Assembly: GCF_000019525.1 (NCBI RefSeq)
Contig: NC_010506.1
Span: 2,790,001 to 2,854,000, forward strand
Source of the DNA: Shewanella woodyi ATCC 51908
GTDB taxonomy: Bacteria > Pseudomonadota > Gammaproteobacteria > Enterobacterales > Shewanellaceae
Length of the DNA stretch: 64,000 bases
Reading direction: 5' to 3'
This document shows positions 47,738 to 55,687 of the stretch, in pieces. The position numbers were made by a program, and so were the translations under genes. The stretch's first letter is position 1. Every line of letters starts with the position of its first letter. The notes under the pieces are model-generated. The model did not search any database. It was not told where the DNA came from and saw nothing but the letters and a program-made list of their open reading frames with translations.

Positions 47738-49018
47738 ATGAAGCAGCTACGTCTCGAGACCATCAACAAAGTACAGGGTACGGTTAATATTCCTGGATCT
47801 AAGAGTATCTCCAATCGCGCACTCCTCCTTGCAACCTTAGCCAAGGGCACCACGACACTAACTAACTTATTAGATTCAGATGACATACGTTATATGCTGG
47901 CATCGCTGAAACAACTGGGTGTGAATTACCGTTTGTCAGAGGACAAAACGGTGTGCGAACTCGATGGATTGGGTGCACCAATCAACTCAAACGTGGCACA
48001 AACACTATTTCTAGGAAATGCTGGAACGGCGATGCGTCCCTTATGCGCAGCGCTAACCCTAGGTGAGGGGGAGTTTATATTAACAGGTGAGCCTCGTATG
48101 GAGGAGCGTCCTATTGGCGATCTTGTTGATGCCTTACGCCAACTAGGCGCTGAGGTGACCTACCTTAAGAGTGAAGGGTTTCCACCATTGACCATCAATG
48201 CAACGGGGTTGAATGCCGGCGACGTTGAAATAGCAGGGGATCTATCTAGTCAGTTTCTCACTGCACTGTTAATGGTGTCACCACTGGCTAAAGGTGATGT
48301 GAACATTAAGATAAAAGGTGAGCTAGTCTCAAAACCGTATATCGACATTACACTCGCGTTGATGGCTCAGTTTGGCGTTAAAGTGATTAATCATGATTAT
48401 GAGCGTTTTGAGATAAAATCAGGCCAAAGCTACGTTTCTCCAGGTAAAGTATTAGTTGAAGGTGATGCATCATCGGCATCATACTTTCTTGCTGCTGGCG
48501 CGATTAAAGGCGGTGAAGTTAAAGTGACTGGTGTTGGACGCCTGAGTATTCAAGGTGATGTCAAGTTTGCCGATGTACTCGAAAAGATGGGGGCAGAAAT
48601 TGAGTGGGGCGATGATTACATCATATCCCGTGTAGCTAAACTCAACGCGGTCGACTTGGATATGAACCACATTCCCGACGCTGCCATGACTATTGCTACT
48701 GCAGCACTTTTTGCAACCGGCACCACCCATATTCGCAATATCTACAACTGGCGCATTAAAGAGACTGACAGACTTGCTGCCATGGCTACTGAACTTCGAA
48801 AAGTAGGGGCGATAGTCGATGAGGGACATGATTACATTAGTGTAACACCACCGACTAAACCTCATACTGCCAATATTGATACTTATAACGATCACAGAAT
48901 GGCCATGTGTTTCTCTATGCTAGCCTTTGCTGATTGCGGTATCACAATTAACGATCCTGACTGCACCTCAAAGACGTTTCCTGATTACTTTGAACAGTTT
49001 GCAGCACTAGCCTGTTAA
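47738..49018 (+). CDS. aroA: 3-phosphoshikimate 1-carboxyvinyltransferase (EPSP synthase)
   Basis: AroA makes EPSP in the shikimate pathway and is the glyphosate target. The 426-residue protein has [57 protein letters not shown] and [20 protein letters not shown]. The GNAGTAMRP loop (Gly and Pro preserved) indicates a class I, glyphosate-sensitive enzyme. It precedes cmk, but the 502 bp between them contain a MITE-like element and the cmk promoter. Confidence 0.95.
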   Translation: MKQLRLETINKVQGTVNIPGSKSISNRALLLATLAKGTTTLTNLLDSDDIRYMLASLKQLGVNYRLSEDKTVCELDGLGAPINSNVAQTLFLGNAGTAMRPLCAALTLGEGEFILTGEPRMEERPIGDLVDALRQLGAEVTYLKSEGFPPLTINATGLNAGDVEIAGDLSSQFLTALLMVSPLAKGDVNIKIKGELVSKPYIDITLALMAQFGVKVINHDYERFEIKSGQSYVSPGKVLVEGDASSASYFLAAGAIKGGEVKVTGVGRLSIQGDVKFADVLEKMGAEIEWGDDYIISRVAKLNAVDLDMNHIPDAAMTIATAALFATGTTHIRNIYNWRIKETDRLAAMATELRKVGAIVDEGHDYISVTPPTKPHTANIDTYNDHRMAMCFSMLAFADCGITINDPDCTSKTFPDYFEQFAALAC

Positions 49019-49110
49019 CTGCACAGTTCAAAGTCTTGCATAACACTCTATCCTGTTTCAGGCTAATAGCAATTAGCCTGAAACTTTTTACCTCTCCTGT
49101 TTTCTAATCT

Positions 49111-49376
49111 ATACCAATCAGTATAAAGATTTGATCGCTCAGCGAGAGTTTAGCGGTGCAGAGTCAAGGCAACGAGTGCTGAGCATAGTGATTCTACGGT
49201 TAAGCTCGTTAACGCAGAATCAGCACTGCTAAAACTCGCCTGTAAGGAGTGTTTTTGGCTGTCTACTTCTGCGTTGAATGAATTCACAAGGGAACAACCA
49301 TTTTATCATCAATTCGCCTTGAATTAGTTTGCCAAAAGACACTCTGAGTAGATCAACTTCTTATACTGATTGGTAT
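49111..49376. mobile_element. MITE-like element with 16-bp terminal inverted repeats
   Basis: ATACCAATCAGTATAA (49111-49126) and TTATACTGATTGGTAT (49361-49376) are perfect inverted repeats. TAATC occurs just outside both ends (49105-49109 and 49377-49381), a likely target-site duplication, with one extra base on the left. The 266-bp element has no coding capacity. Its core (49169-49290) is shared, in reverse, with 13157-13274. The features fit a non-autonomous element moved by a transposase elsewhere in the genome. Confidence 0.8.
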
Positions 49377-49415
49377 TAATCATAAATACTTGCCGCTTTC
49401 TGTTATCAGATAGTT

Positions 49416-49421
49416 TATAAT
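49416..49421 (+). promoter_or_regulatory. Candidate -10 element for cmk
   Basis: TATAAT lies 100 bp before the cmk start, followed by a GC-rich discriminator (ACGCGCGC). The best upstream -35-like hexamer (TTGCCG, 49390-49395) is 20 bp away, longer than ideal. The GC-rich discriminator would suit growth-rate control. Confidence 0.4.
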
Positions 49422-49520
49422 ACGCGCGCTCATTTTCTCGGTTATGCGAATGTAACCGAATTTAGGTGGCTAACTCATTTAAAAATCTTAGGGAAGACAG
49501 ATTTTACTGTGGAGAAATTT

Positions 49521-50213
49521 ATGTCAGAACGGGCTCCTGTTGTCACTATTGACGGCCCTAGCGGTGCTGGGAAGGGTACTATCAGCCAGCTACTAGCCGA
49601 GCGTTTAGGCTGGAAATTATTAGACAGTGGTGCGATATACCGTGTCTTAGCTTTAGCTGCAATTCATCATAATGTAGAGCTGGACAATGAAGATTCTCTT
49701 ACCTTACTCGCCGCACACCTGGATGTGCAGTTTATTACGGGTAACGGTAGCAAAGGTATTAAGGTCGTACTAGAAGGTGAAGATGTCTCTAATGATATCC
49801 GCAGCCAAGAGTGTTCAAATGCTGCGTCAAAAGTCGCGGCATTCCCGAGAGTAAGAGAAGCATTATTGCGTCGCCAACGTGCATTTAGTGAGGCACCAGG
49901 TTTGATTGCCGATGGTCGTGATATGGGGACCGTTGTATTCTCTAAAGCGCCAGTGAAACTTTATTTAACTGCATCGGCTGAAGAAAGGGCTCAAAGACGC
50001 TATAATCAGTTGCAGGACAAGGGCTTCGATGTTAATATCGATCAGCTTTTGACTGAGATAAAAGAGCGTGATGACCGCGATATGAACCGCAGCGTTGCTC
50101 CTTTGGTTCCTGCCGAGGATGCATTGGTTATCGATACCTCTCAAATCGGGATAGAAGAAGTGCTTAATATTGCATTAGCGCACATAGAAACTAATTTATC
50201 TGGCGTGAGCTAA
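49521..50213 (+). CDS. cmk: Cytidylate kinase
   Basis: Cmk phosphorylates CMP and dCMP. ATG 49521 is chosen, with GGAG six bases upstream; the in-frame GTG at 49509 overlaps that ribosome site. The 230-residue protein has [20 protein letters not shown] (P-loop), [35 protein letters not shown] and the lid segment [20 protein letters not shown]. It is followed by rpsA, 102 bp downstream, as in most gammaproteobacteria. Confidence 0.95.
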
Positions 50214-50232
50214 TTTCGGCTGACGCTATACT

Positions 50233-50291
50233 ATTCGTAACATGGAAGATACGAATTATTTTACTGACTCCACGTCCAGGATGGTCCGTGG
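50233..50291 (+). promoter_or_regulatory. rpsA leader: two hairpins with GGA loops
   Basis: ATTCGTA/TACGAAT (50233-50256) has loop ACATGGAAGA, and CCACG/CGTGG (50270-50291) has loop TCCAGGATGGTC. Each loop exposes GGA. The start codon at 50316 lacks a clear Shine-Dalgarno sequence. This matches the published picture of the E. coli rpsA translation-start region, where S1 controls its own synthesis. The hairpins are seen; the role is inferred. Confidence 0.6.
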
Positions 50292-50315
50292 TTTATTAAA
50301 GAAAGTAACTTAAAC

Positions 50316-51983
50316 ATGACTGAATCTTTTGCTGATCTATTTGAACAATCCCTTAATGAACTTGAGTTCCGTCCTGGTTCTATCGTAACTGGTGTCGTTG
50401 TACGCATCGAAAACGGTACTGTACTAGTTGACGCTGGTCTTAAGTCAGAGAGCCCAATCCCAGCTGAGCAGTTCAAAAATGCTCAAGGCGAACTAGAAAT
50501 CGCTGTTGGTGATTCTGTTGACGTAGCGCTTGACTCTGTTGAAGATGGCTTCGGTGAGACTCAACTGTCTCGCGAAAAAGCTAAGCGTCACGAAGCTTGG
50601 ATCGTTCTAGAAAAAGCGTACGAAGATGCTGAAACTGTAATCGGTGTCATCAATGGTAAGGTTAAAGGCGGTTTCACTGTTGAATTAAACGGTATCCGTG
50701 CATTCCTACCTGGTTCTCTAGTTGACGTTCGCCCAGTTCGCGATACTGCTCACCTAGAAAACAAAGATCTAGAATTCAAAGTTATCAAGTTAGACCAGAA
50801 GCGCAACAACGTTGTTGTTTCTCGTCGTGCTGTTATCGAATCTGAAAGCAGTGCAGAGCGTGATGCTCTTCTTGAGAACCTACAAGAAGGTCAATCAGTT
50901 AAAGGTATCGTTAAGAACCTTACTGACTACGGTGCATTCGTAGACCTAGGTGGCGTTGACGGTCTTCTACATATCACAGATATGGCTTGGAAGCGCGTTA
51001 AGCACCCATCTGAAATCGTAAATGTTGGTGATGAAATCAACGTTAAAGTTCTTAAGTACGATCGTGAGCGCACTCGTGTTTCACTAGGTCTTAAGCAACT
51101 TGGCGAAGATCCATGGTTAGAAATCAGCAAGCGTTACCCAGAAAGCACTAAGCTTACTGGTCGCGTAACTAACCTAACTGACTACGGTTGTTTCGTTGAA
51201 ATCGAAGAAGGCGTTGAAGGTCTTGTTCACGTTTCTGAAATGGATTGGACTAACAAGAACATCCACCCATCTAAGGTTGTTAACCTAGGTGATGAAGTTG
51301 AAGTTCTAGTTCTTGACATCGATGAAGAGCGTCGTCGTATCTCTCTTGGTCTTAAGCAGTGTAAAGTTAACCCATGGGATGACTTCGCAGATCGTTTCGC
51401 TAAAGGCGACAAGGTTACTGGTAAGATCAAGTCAATCACTGACTTCGGTATCTTCATCGGTCTAGACGGCGGCATCGACGGTCTAGTTCACCTTTCTGAC
51501 ATCTCTTGGAACGGTACTGGCGAAGAAGCTGTTGCTGAATACAAGAAGGGCGACGAGATCAACGCAGTTGTTCTTTCTGTTGACCCAGAGCGCGAGCGTA
51601 TCAGCCTAGGCGTTAAGCAAACTGAAGACGATCCGTTCAATGCTTATCTTGCAGATAAGAAGAAAGGTGCTATTGTAAATGGTACAGTGACTGCAGTAGA
51701 CGCTAAAGGCGTTACTATTGAACTAGCTGAAACTGTTGAAGGTTACCTACGTGTATCTGATATCTCTCGCGAGCGTATCGAAGATGCATCTACAGTTTAC
51801 TCTGTAGGCGACGCTGTTGAATCTAAGTTCATGGGTGTTGACCGTAAGAACCGTACAATTAGCCTGTCTATCAAAGCGAAAGACGAAGCTGATGAAAAAG
51901 AAGCTATGGCTAGCTTGAACAAGCAAGAAGATGACGTAATGAGCTCAGCTATGGCTGAAGCATTCAAAGCGGCTCGTAAGTAA
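50316..51983 (+). CDS. rpsA: 30S ribosomal protein S1
   Basis: S1 binds mRNA and helps start translation. The 555-residue protein has six S1 (OB-fold) repeats. The first two bind the ribosome and the later ones RNA; repeats such as [20 protein letters not shown] and [20 protein letters not shown] are easy to see. The codon use is strongly biased (GTT, CTA, GGT, CGT), as expected for a highly expressed gene and clearly different from neighbouring accessory genes. It lies between cmk and ihfB, the standard order. Confidence 0.97.
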   Translation: MTESFADLFEQSLNELEFRPGSIVTGVVVRIENGTVLVDAGLKSESPIPAEQFKNAQGELEIAVGDSVDVALDSVEDGFGETQLSREKAKRHEAWIVLEKAYEDAETVIGVINGKVKGGFTVELNGIRAFLPGSLVDVRPVRDTAHLENKDLEFKVIKLDQKRNNVVVSRRAVIESESSAERDALLENLQEGQSVKGIVKNLTDYGAFVDLGGVDGLLHITDMAWKRVKHPSEIVNVGDEINVKVLKYDRERTRVSLGLKQLGEDPWLEISKRYPESTKLTGRVTNLTDYGCFVEIEEGVEGLVHVSEMDWTNKNIHPSKVVNLGDEVEVLVLDIDEERRRISLGLKQCKVNPWDDFADRFAKGDKVTGKIKSITDFGIFIGLDGGIDGLVHLSDISWNGTGEEAVAEYKKGDEINAVVLSVDPERERISLGVKQTEDDPFNAYLADKKKGAIVNGTVTAVDAKGVTIELAETVEGYLRVSDISRERIEDASTVYSVGDAVESKFMGVDRKNRTISLSIKAKDEADEKEAMASLNKQEDDVMSSAMAEAFKAARK

Positions 51984-52055
51984 TTCGCCTGAAGTACTGA
52001 GGTGCTTGCACCTCAGTTAGGTGACTGTGTTGGGCTTGATAATAGAGGGTATAGG

Positions 52056-52343
52056 ATGACCAAATCCGAACTGATCGAAAAACTCGCCATGAGGCAGTCG
52101 CAGCTGTCGGCTAAAGAAGTGGAAAGTGCAATTAAAGAGATGTTAGAGCAGATGGCTCAAACATTAGAAGGCGGTGATCGCATAGAGATCCGTGGCTTTG
52201 GTAGCTTTTCTCTCCATTTCCGTGCACCGCGTACTGGCCGTAATCCAAAAACTGGAACCTCAGTTGAACTGGATGGCAAATATGTACCGCACTTTAAGCC
52301 AGGTAAAGAACTGCGCGAACGTGTCGATGCGATAAACGTTTAA
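52056..52343 (+). CDS. ihfB: Integration host factor beta subunit
   Basis: IHF bends DNA at specific sites in replication, transcription and recombination. From ATG 52056 the protein has 95 residues: [20 protein letters not shown], then the DNA-binding arm [20 protein letters not shown] with the intercalating proline in the NPKTG turn. An upstream in-frame start (52002) would add 18 unconserved residues and lacks a ribosome site. A terminator follows. Confidence 0.95.
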   Translation: MTKSELIEKLAMRQSQLSAKEVESAIKEMLEQMAQTLEGGDRIEIRGFGSFSLHFRAPRTGRNPKTGTSVELDGKYVPHFKPGKELRERVDAINV

Positions 52344-52356
52344 TCAGCATAGTTTC

Positions 52357-52382
52357 AAAAGCCTCCGAATGGAGGCTTTTTT
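52357..52382 (+). terminator. Terminator after ihfB
   Basis: AAAAGCCTCC-GAAT-GGAGGCTTTT with a trailing T-run, 13 bp after the stop. Confidence 0.94.
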
Positions 52383-52465
52383 ATGCCTATAATTCAGTAA
52401 TCTCTAGCTAGTTGAGTCAAATTCTTAGATAATCATATGATATCAATGGATGTGTGGAGCGAAAC

Positions 52466-52756
52466 GTGAAGTCTTTTATCATTACAGTGTTAGTGGCACT
52501 GTTTTTCTTTCTGGCTCTCATATTCGGTGCTCGTAATGAGCAGGTGGTGACAATTAGCTATTTCATCGCTCAGGGAGAGTTCAGATTACCTATTGTGTTG
52601 GCTGTTGTTTTTCTTGCCGGATTCCTTATTAGCTGGATCTTTGCTATGTACCACATTGCAAAGCTTAAACTTGCACTTCGTACGCTGAATAAAAAAAATC
52701 AGCAGCTTGAGAGCCAAACAAGCGATACCACTTCAGTGCAGGAAGTAGACGCCTAA
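52466..52756 (+). CDS. lapA: LapA (DUF1049), LPS assembly protein A
   Basis: This is a small inner-membrane partner of LapB in control of lipopolysaccharide synthesis. GTG 52466 is chosen because GGAG lies six bases upstream; the GTG at 52454 overlaps it. The 96-residue protein has two transmembrane helices (about 3-20 and 41-63), the family motif GARNEQVVTISYFIAQGEFR between them and a C-terminal coiled coil. lapB starts one base after its stop, so the pair is coupled. Confidence 0.9.
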   Translation: MKSFIITVLVALFFFLALIFGARNEQVVTISYFIAQGEFRLPIVLAVVFLAGFLISWIFAMYHIAKLKLALRTLNKKNQQLESQTSDTTSVQEVDA

Positions 52757-52757
52757 T

Positions 52758-53918
52758 ATGCTAGAAATACTGTTTCTGTTACTTCCCATTGCCGCAGGTT
52801 ACGGTTGGTACATGGGGCGTCGAAGTGTCAGACATAAGCAGAGTAGTGATCGTAAAAAGTTAAGTCGGGATTATTTTACTGGTCTAAATTTCCTTCTTTC
52901 CAATGAGTCTGATAAAGCGGTTGATCTCTTTATCTCTATGCTCGATGTCGATGATGACACCATAGATACCCACCTTTCCCTTGGCTCCTTGTTCAGAAAA
53001 CGTGGTGAAGTCGATCGCTCCATCCGCATTCATCAAAACCTGATAGCAAGACCTAGCCTTGGCAATGAGCAACGTGATATTGCCATGATGGAGCTAGGCA
53101 AGGATTATCAAGCCGCTGGCTTTTATGATCGTGCTGAGGAGATATTTCTTAATCTGGTCAAACAGGAAGATCACAGTGAGGTGGCTGAAGAGCATCTGAT
53201 TGATATCTACCAGATAACGAAAGATTGGCAGAAGGCGATCAACATCATTAAAACGCTTAAACGCAAGCGTCAGCAGTGTTTTAAGCACAACACTGCACAT
53301 TTTTACTGTGAACTCGCCGATGAGGAAACTGAGAGTAGTGAACAAGTAAAATTACTACAATCAGCCATTAAATTGGACTCAAATTGTGCTAGGGCGCTTC
53401 TTACCCTCGCCAGGCAATATCTGGAGTTAGGTGAATTTGCCAAATGTATTGAGATGCTCACGAAGCTTATCGATGCTGATATTGACCTAGTTCCTGATGC
53501 ATTATCTACCGCGAAACAGGCCTTTATTAAAAAAGGAGATCAAGTAGGTTACTGCGAATATCTCCGCCTTGCGCTTTCTGAGGGAGCTGGCGCTAGTGTG
53601 GCGGTCAATCTAGCCCACAACTTAATTGAGCAGGGCGAACACAAAGAAGCTGAGAAACTAATTTTAGATGGCTTGTATCGTAATCCGACGATGAAAAGCT
53701 TTCAGCACTTAATGCAGATGCATGTACAGCAAGCTGAAGAGGGGCAAGCGAAAACGAGTTTAACCATGTTAGAGAAGCTGGTTGAACAGCAGATTAAGTA
53801 TCGACCTGGTTACCGGTGCAGTGAATGCGGCTTTCCCTCCCACAGCCTGTATTGGCATTGTCCCTCTTGTAAACACTGGGGCAGTATTAAGCGCATTCGT
53901 GGATTAGATGGTGAGTGA
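52758..53918 (+). CDS. lapB: LapB (YciM), LPS assembly TPR protein
   Basis: LapB is an inner-membrane-anchored cytoplasmic protein that recruits FtsH to degrade LpxC, balancing LPS with phospholipid. The 386-residue protein has an N-terminal anchor (about 1-20). About nine TPR units follow, for example FYDRAEEIFLNLVKQEDHSE. The C-terminal rubredoxin-like metal site YRCSECGFPSHSLYWHCPSC has all four cysteines. The size matches E. coli (389). Confidence 0.95.
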   Translation: MLEILFLLLPIAAGYGWYMGRRSVRHKQSSDRKKLSRDYFTGLNFLLSNESDKAVDLFISMLDVDDDTIDTHLSLGSLFRKRGEVDRSIRIHQNLIARPSLGNEQRDIAMMELGKDYQAAGFYDRAEEIFLNLVKQEDHSEVAEEHLIDIYQITKDWQKAINIIKTLKRKRQQCFKHNTAHFYCELADEETESSEQVKLLQSAIKLDSNCARALLTLARQYLELGEFAKCIEMLTKLIDADIDLVPDALSTAKQAFIKKGDQVGYCEYLRLALSEGAGASVAVNLAHNLIEQGEHKEAEKLILDGLYRNPTMKSFQHLMQMHVQQAEEGQAKTSLTMLEKLVEQQIKYRPGYRCSECGFPSHSLYWHCPSCKHWGSIKRIRGLDGE

Positions 53919-54014
53919 TTCTAATCAATTACACCGTTTTAAAATATAGAGAAATACTGGGTTTAATGGGCCCACGCAATAAGTAAAATATACCGCAAAG
54001 CAAATGGAGAGATA

Positions 54015-54716
54015 ATGAGTAACAAACCAATTTTAGTCGCCTTAGATTTTGATGATAAAAACGCTGCTTTGCAATTAGTCGATAAGCTCGATCCAAACAT
54101 GTGTCGCTTAAAAGTGGGCAAAGAGATGTTTACTCTTTTTGGGCCACAACTGGTCAAAGACATTCACAGTCGTGGCTTCGATCTCTTTCTTGATCTAAAA
54201 TTTCATGATATTCCAAACACAGTAGCGAAAGCCGTTTCATCGGCAGCTGAGTTAGGTGTTTGGATGACAAATATTCATGCTAGTGGTGGTCTTGCCATGA
54301 TGGAAGCGGCTAAAAAAGCACTCGTTCCATACGGTGACGATGCGCCATTGCTTATTGCTGTTACTGTGCTGACTTCGATGAGTGATGAGGATCTTAAGCT
54401 GATCGGGATTGATGTGCCAGCTTTTGAGCATGTTCAACGACTTGCTAAATTAACGCAAAAAGCCGGCCTCGACGGTGTGGTATGTTCAGCACATGAAGCT
54501 GAGATATTAAAAGCCTCTTTGGGTGATTCATTTAAGTTAGTCACACCGGGTATACGTCCAGTTGGCGCAGATAAGGGTGATCAGCACAGAATTATGACAC
54601 CGCCTCAAGCGATTGCAGCAGGCTCTGATTACTTAGTCATTGGGCGACCTATTACAAAAGCTGCTGATCCACTTGCAGCGCTAACGGCAATTCATCAATC
54701 GATTCAAGTGAGTTAA
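54015..54716 (+). CDS. pyrF: Orotidine 5'-phosphate decarboxylase
   Basis: PyrF makes UMP in pyrimidine synthesis. The 233-residue TIM barrel has [13 protein letters not shown] and the catalytic segment [17 protein letters not shown] (Asp-Lys-Asp array). Phosphate-binding [18 protein letters not shown] and [14 protein letters not shown] are also present. GGAGAG precedes the ATG. It follows lapB by 96 bp, as in many relatives, and a DUF2058 gene starts 2 bp after its stop. Confidence 0.96.
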   Translation: MSNKPILVALDFDDKNAALQLVDKLDPNMCRLKVGKEMFTLFGPQLVKDIHSRGFDLFLDLKFHDIPNTVAKAVSSAAELGVWMTNIHASGGLAMMEAAKKALVPYGDDAPLLIAVTVLTSMSDEDLKLIGIDVPAFEHVQRLAKLTQKAGLDGVVCSAHEAEILKASLGDSFKLVTPGIRPVGADKGDQHRIMTPPQAIAAGSDYLVIGRPITKAADPLAALTAIHQSIQVS

Positions 54717-54718
54717 CG

Positions 54719-55261
54719 ATGGCAAATCCATTTCAAGAGCAGCTCCTTAAAGCTGGGCTGGTCAGTAAACAGAAAGTACAAAAAGCTAAAACGCAGAAAA
54801 GACGTGACCGTAAGGCTAAAGTTGATGATGGCTCAGCAGAGCTAAAACAGCAGATAGCTGAGCAGAAGCAAGCACAAGCAGCTAAAGATAAAGCGTTAAA
54901 TGAACAGCGTTTTGAAGCAGCATCCGAGAAAGGCTTGGTTCGTGGTTTAGTGACAGAGTTTAAACGTTTAGCGATTAAGACACCTCAAAACGCAGAAGTT
55001 AAGTTTAACTACACGTTTGAGAATAAGATTTTTTCTCTGTATGTCGATGATAAATTGCAAAGCCAACTACTCAATGGTCAGCTTGGTATTGTCCGTCATG
55101 AACAGAGCAGTTATTTAGTTCCTCATAAGTTAGCCGAACGAGTTAATTTACTGGTGCCTGAGTGGTGCGGTTATCTGTGGGTTCAGGATGATACAAGCCA
55201 AGTGGTCGAAGAGGATGATCCATATGCTGATTATGTGATCCCTGATGATCTAATGTGGTAA
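54719..55261 (+). CDS. DUF2058-family (YaiL-like) protein
   Basis: The 180-residue protein begins ANPFQEQLLKAGLVSKQKVQ, followed by a very basic and then glutamine-rich helical region (about 20-65). A compact C-terminal domain (about 75-180) contains VRHEQSSYLVPHKLAERVN and ends in an acidic tail (EEDDPYADYVIPDDLMW). This is the standard layout of the family, related to E. coli YaiL; the function is unknown. The basic helix hints at nucleic-acid or ribosome contact. It is coupled to pyrF. Confidence 0.85.
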   Translation: MANPFQEQLLKAGLVSKQKVQKAKTQKRRDRKAKVDDGSAELKQQIAEQKQAQAAKDKALNEQRFEAASEKGLVRGLVTEFKRLAIKTPQNAEVKFNYTFENKIFSLYVDDKLQSQLLNGQLGIVRHEQSSYLVPHKLAERVNLLVPEWCGYLWVQDDTSQVVEEDDPYADYVIPDDLMW

Positions 55262-55286
55262 AGCTTTTCCTCATTTAAGATTAACG

Positions 55287-55324
55287 AAAAAGGATATTCA
55301 TTGCTGAATATCCTTTTTCTTTTT
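55287..55324. terminator. Bidirectional terminator between the DUF2058 and Tat-protein genes
   Basis: AAAAAGGATATTCA and TGAATATCCTTTTT form a perfect 14-bp stem with a TTGC loop. T-runs on both strands allow it to end both convergent units. Confidence 0.94.
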
Positions 55325-55332
55325 AGCCCGTT

Positions 55333-55671
55333 CTAGGCTAACAGCGAAGCATGAAGACTGCGTATAAATAGTTTAACTAAACGATACTCGCCGTTTGCTT
55401 TTGCAAACTCCTTTTTATAGTTTAGATCGCCATTGAGTGCGACAAACTCCTGTGCAAACTCAATGATATTCTCCTGCTCAACGTTTTTTGAGCGCTTCGT
55501 ATGTTTCGTTAGCACCTGAACGATAAACTCAACCGATGCCTCTCTCTCTGATTTCAGAACTTCAGATTGTGTTGCCATCCCAATTGCAATATTAGGGGTA
55601 ACAGCGGCCATTGCGGTAACAGATAAACTTGACTTGATAACGCTGCGTCTTCCGACTTTTTTATTCAACAT
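55333..55671 (-). CDS. Small Tat-signal protein, last gene of the lipid cluster operon
   Basis: The 112-residue protein has a twin-arginine signal (VGRRSVIKSSLSVTAMAAV, cleavage perhaps after IGMA). A short helical, charged mature part of about 80 residues (FIVQVLTKHTKRSKNVEQEN, EFAQEFVALNGDLNYKKEFA) follows. I do not recognise a family. AGGAGAG lies six bases before the ATG, and the gene starts 16 bp after the lipoxygenase-like gene, so both are made together. Its design resembles small Tat-exported partner subunits of larger enzymes without their own signal. An export-partner role for the lipoxygenase-like protein is inference. Confidence 0.75.
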   Translation of the reverse strand: MLNKKVGRRSVIKSSLSVTAMAAVTPNIAIGMATQSEVLKSEREASVEFIVQVLTKHTKRSKNVEQENIIEFAQEFVALNGDLNYKKEFAKANGEYRLVKLFIRSLHASLLA

Positions 55672-55687
55672 TATGGCTCTCCTAGTA

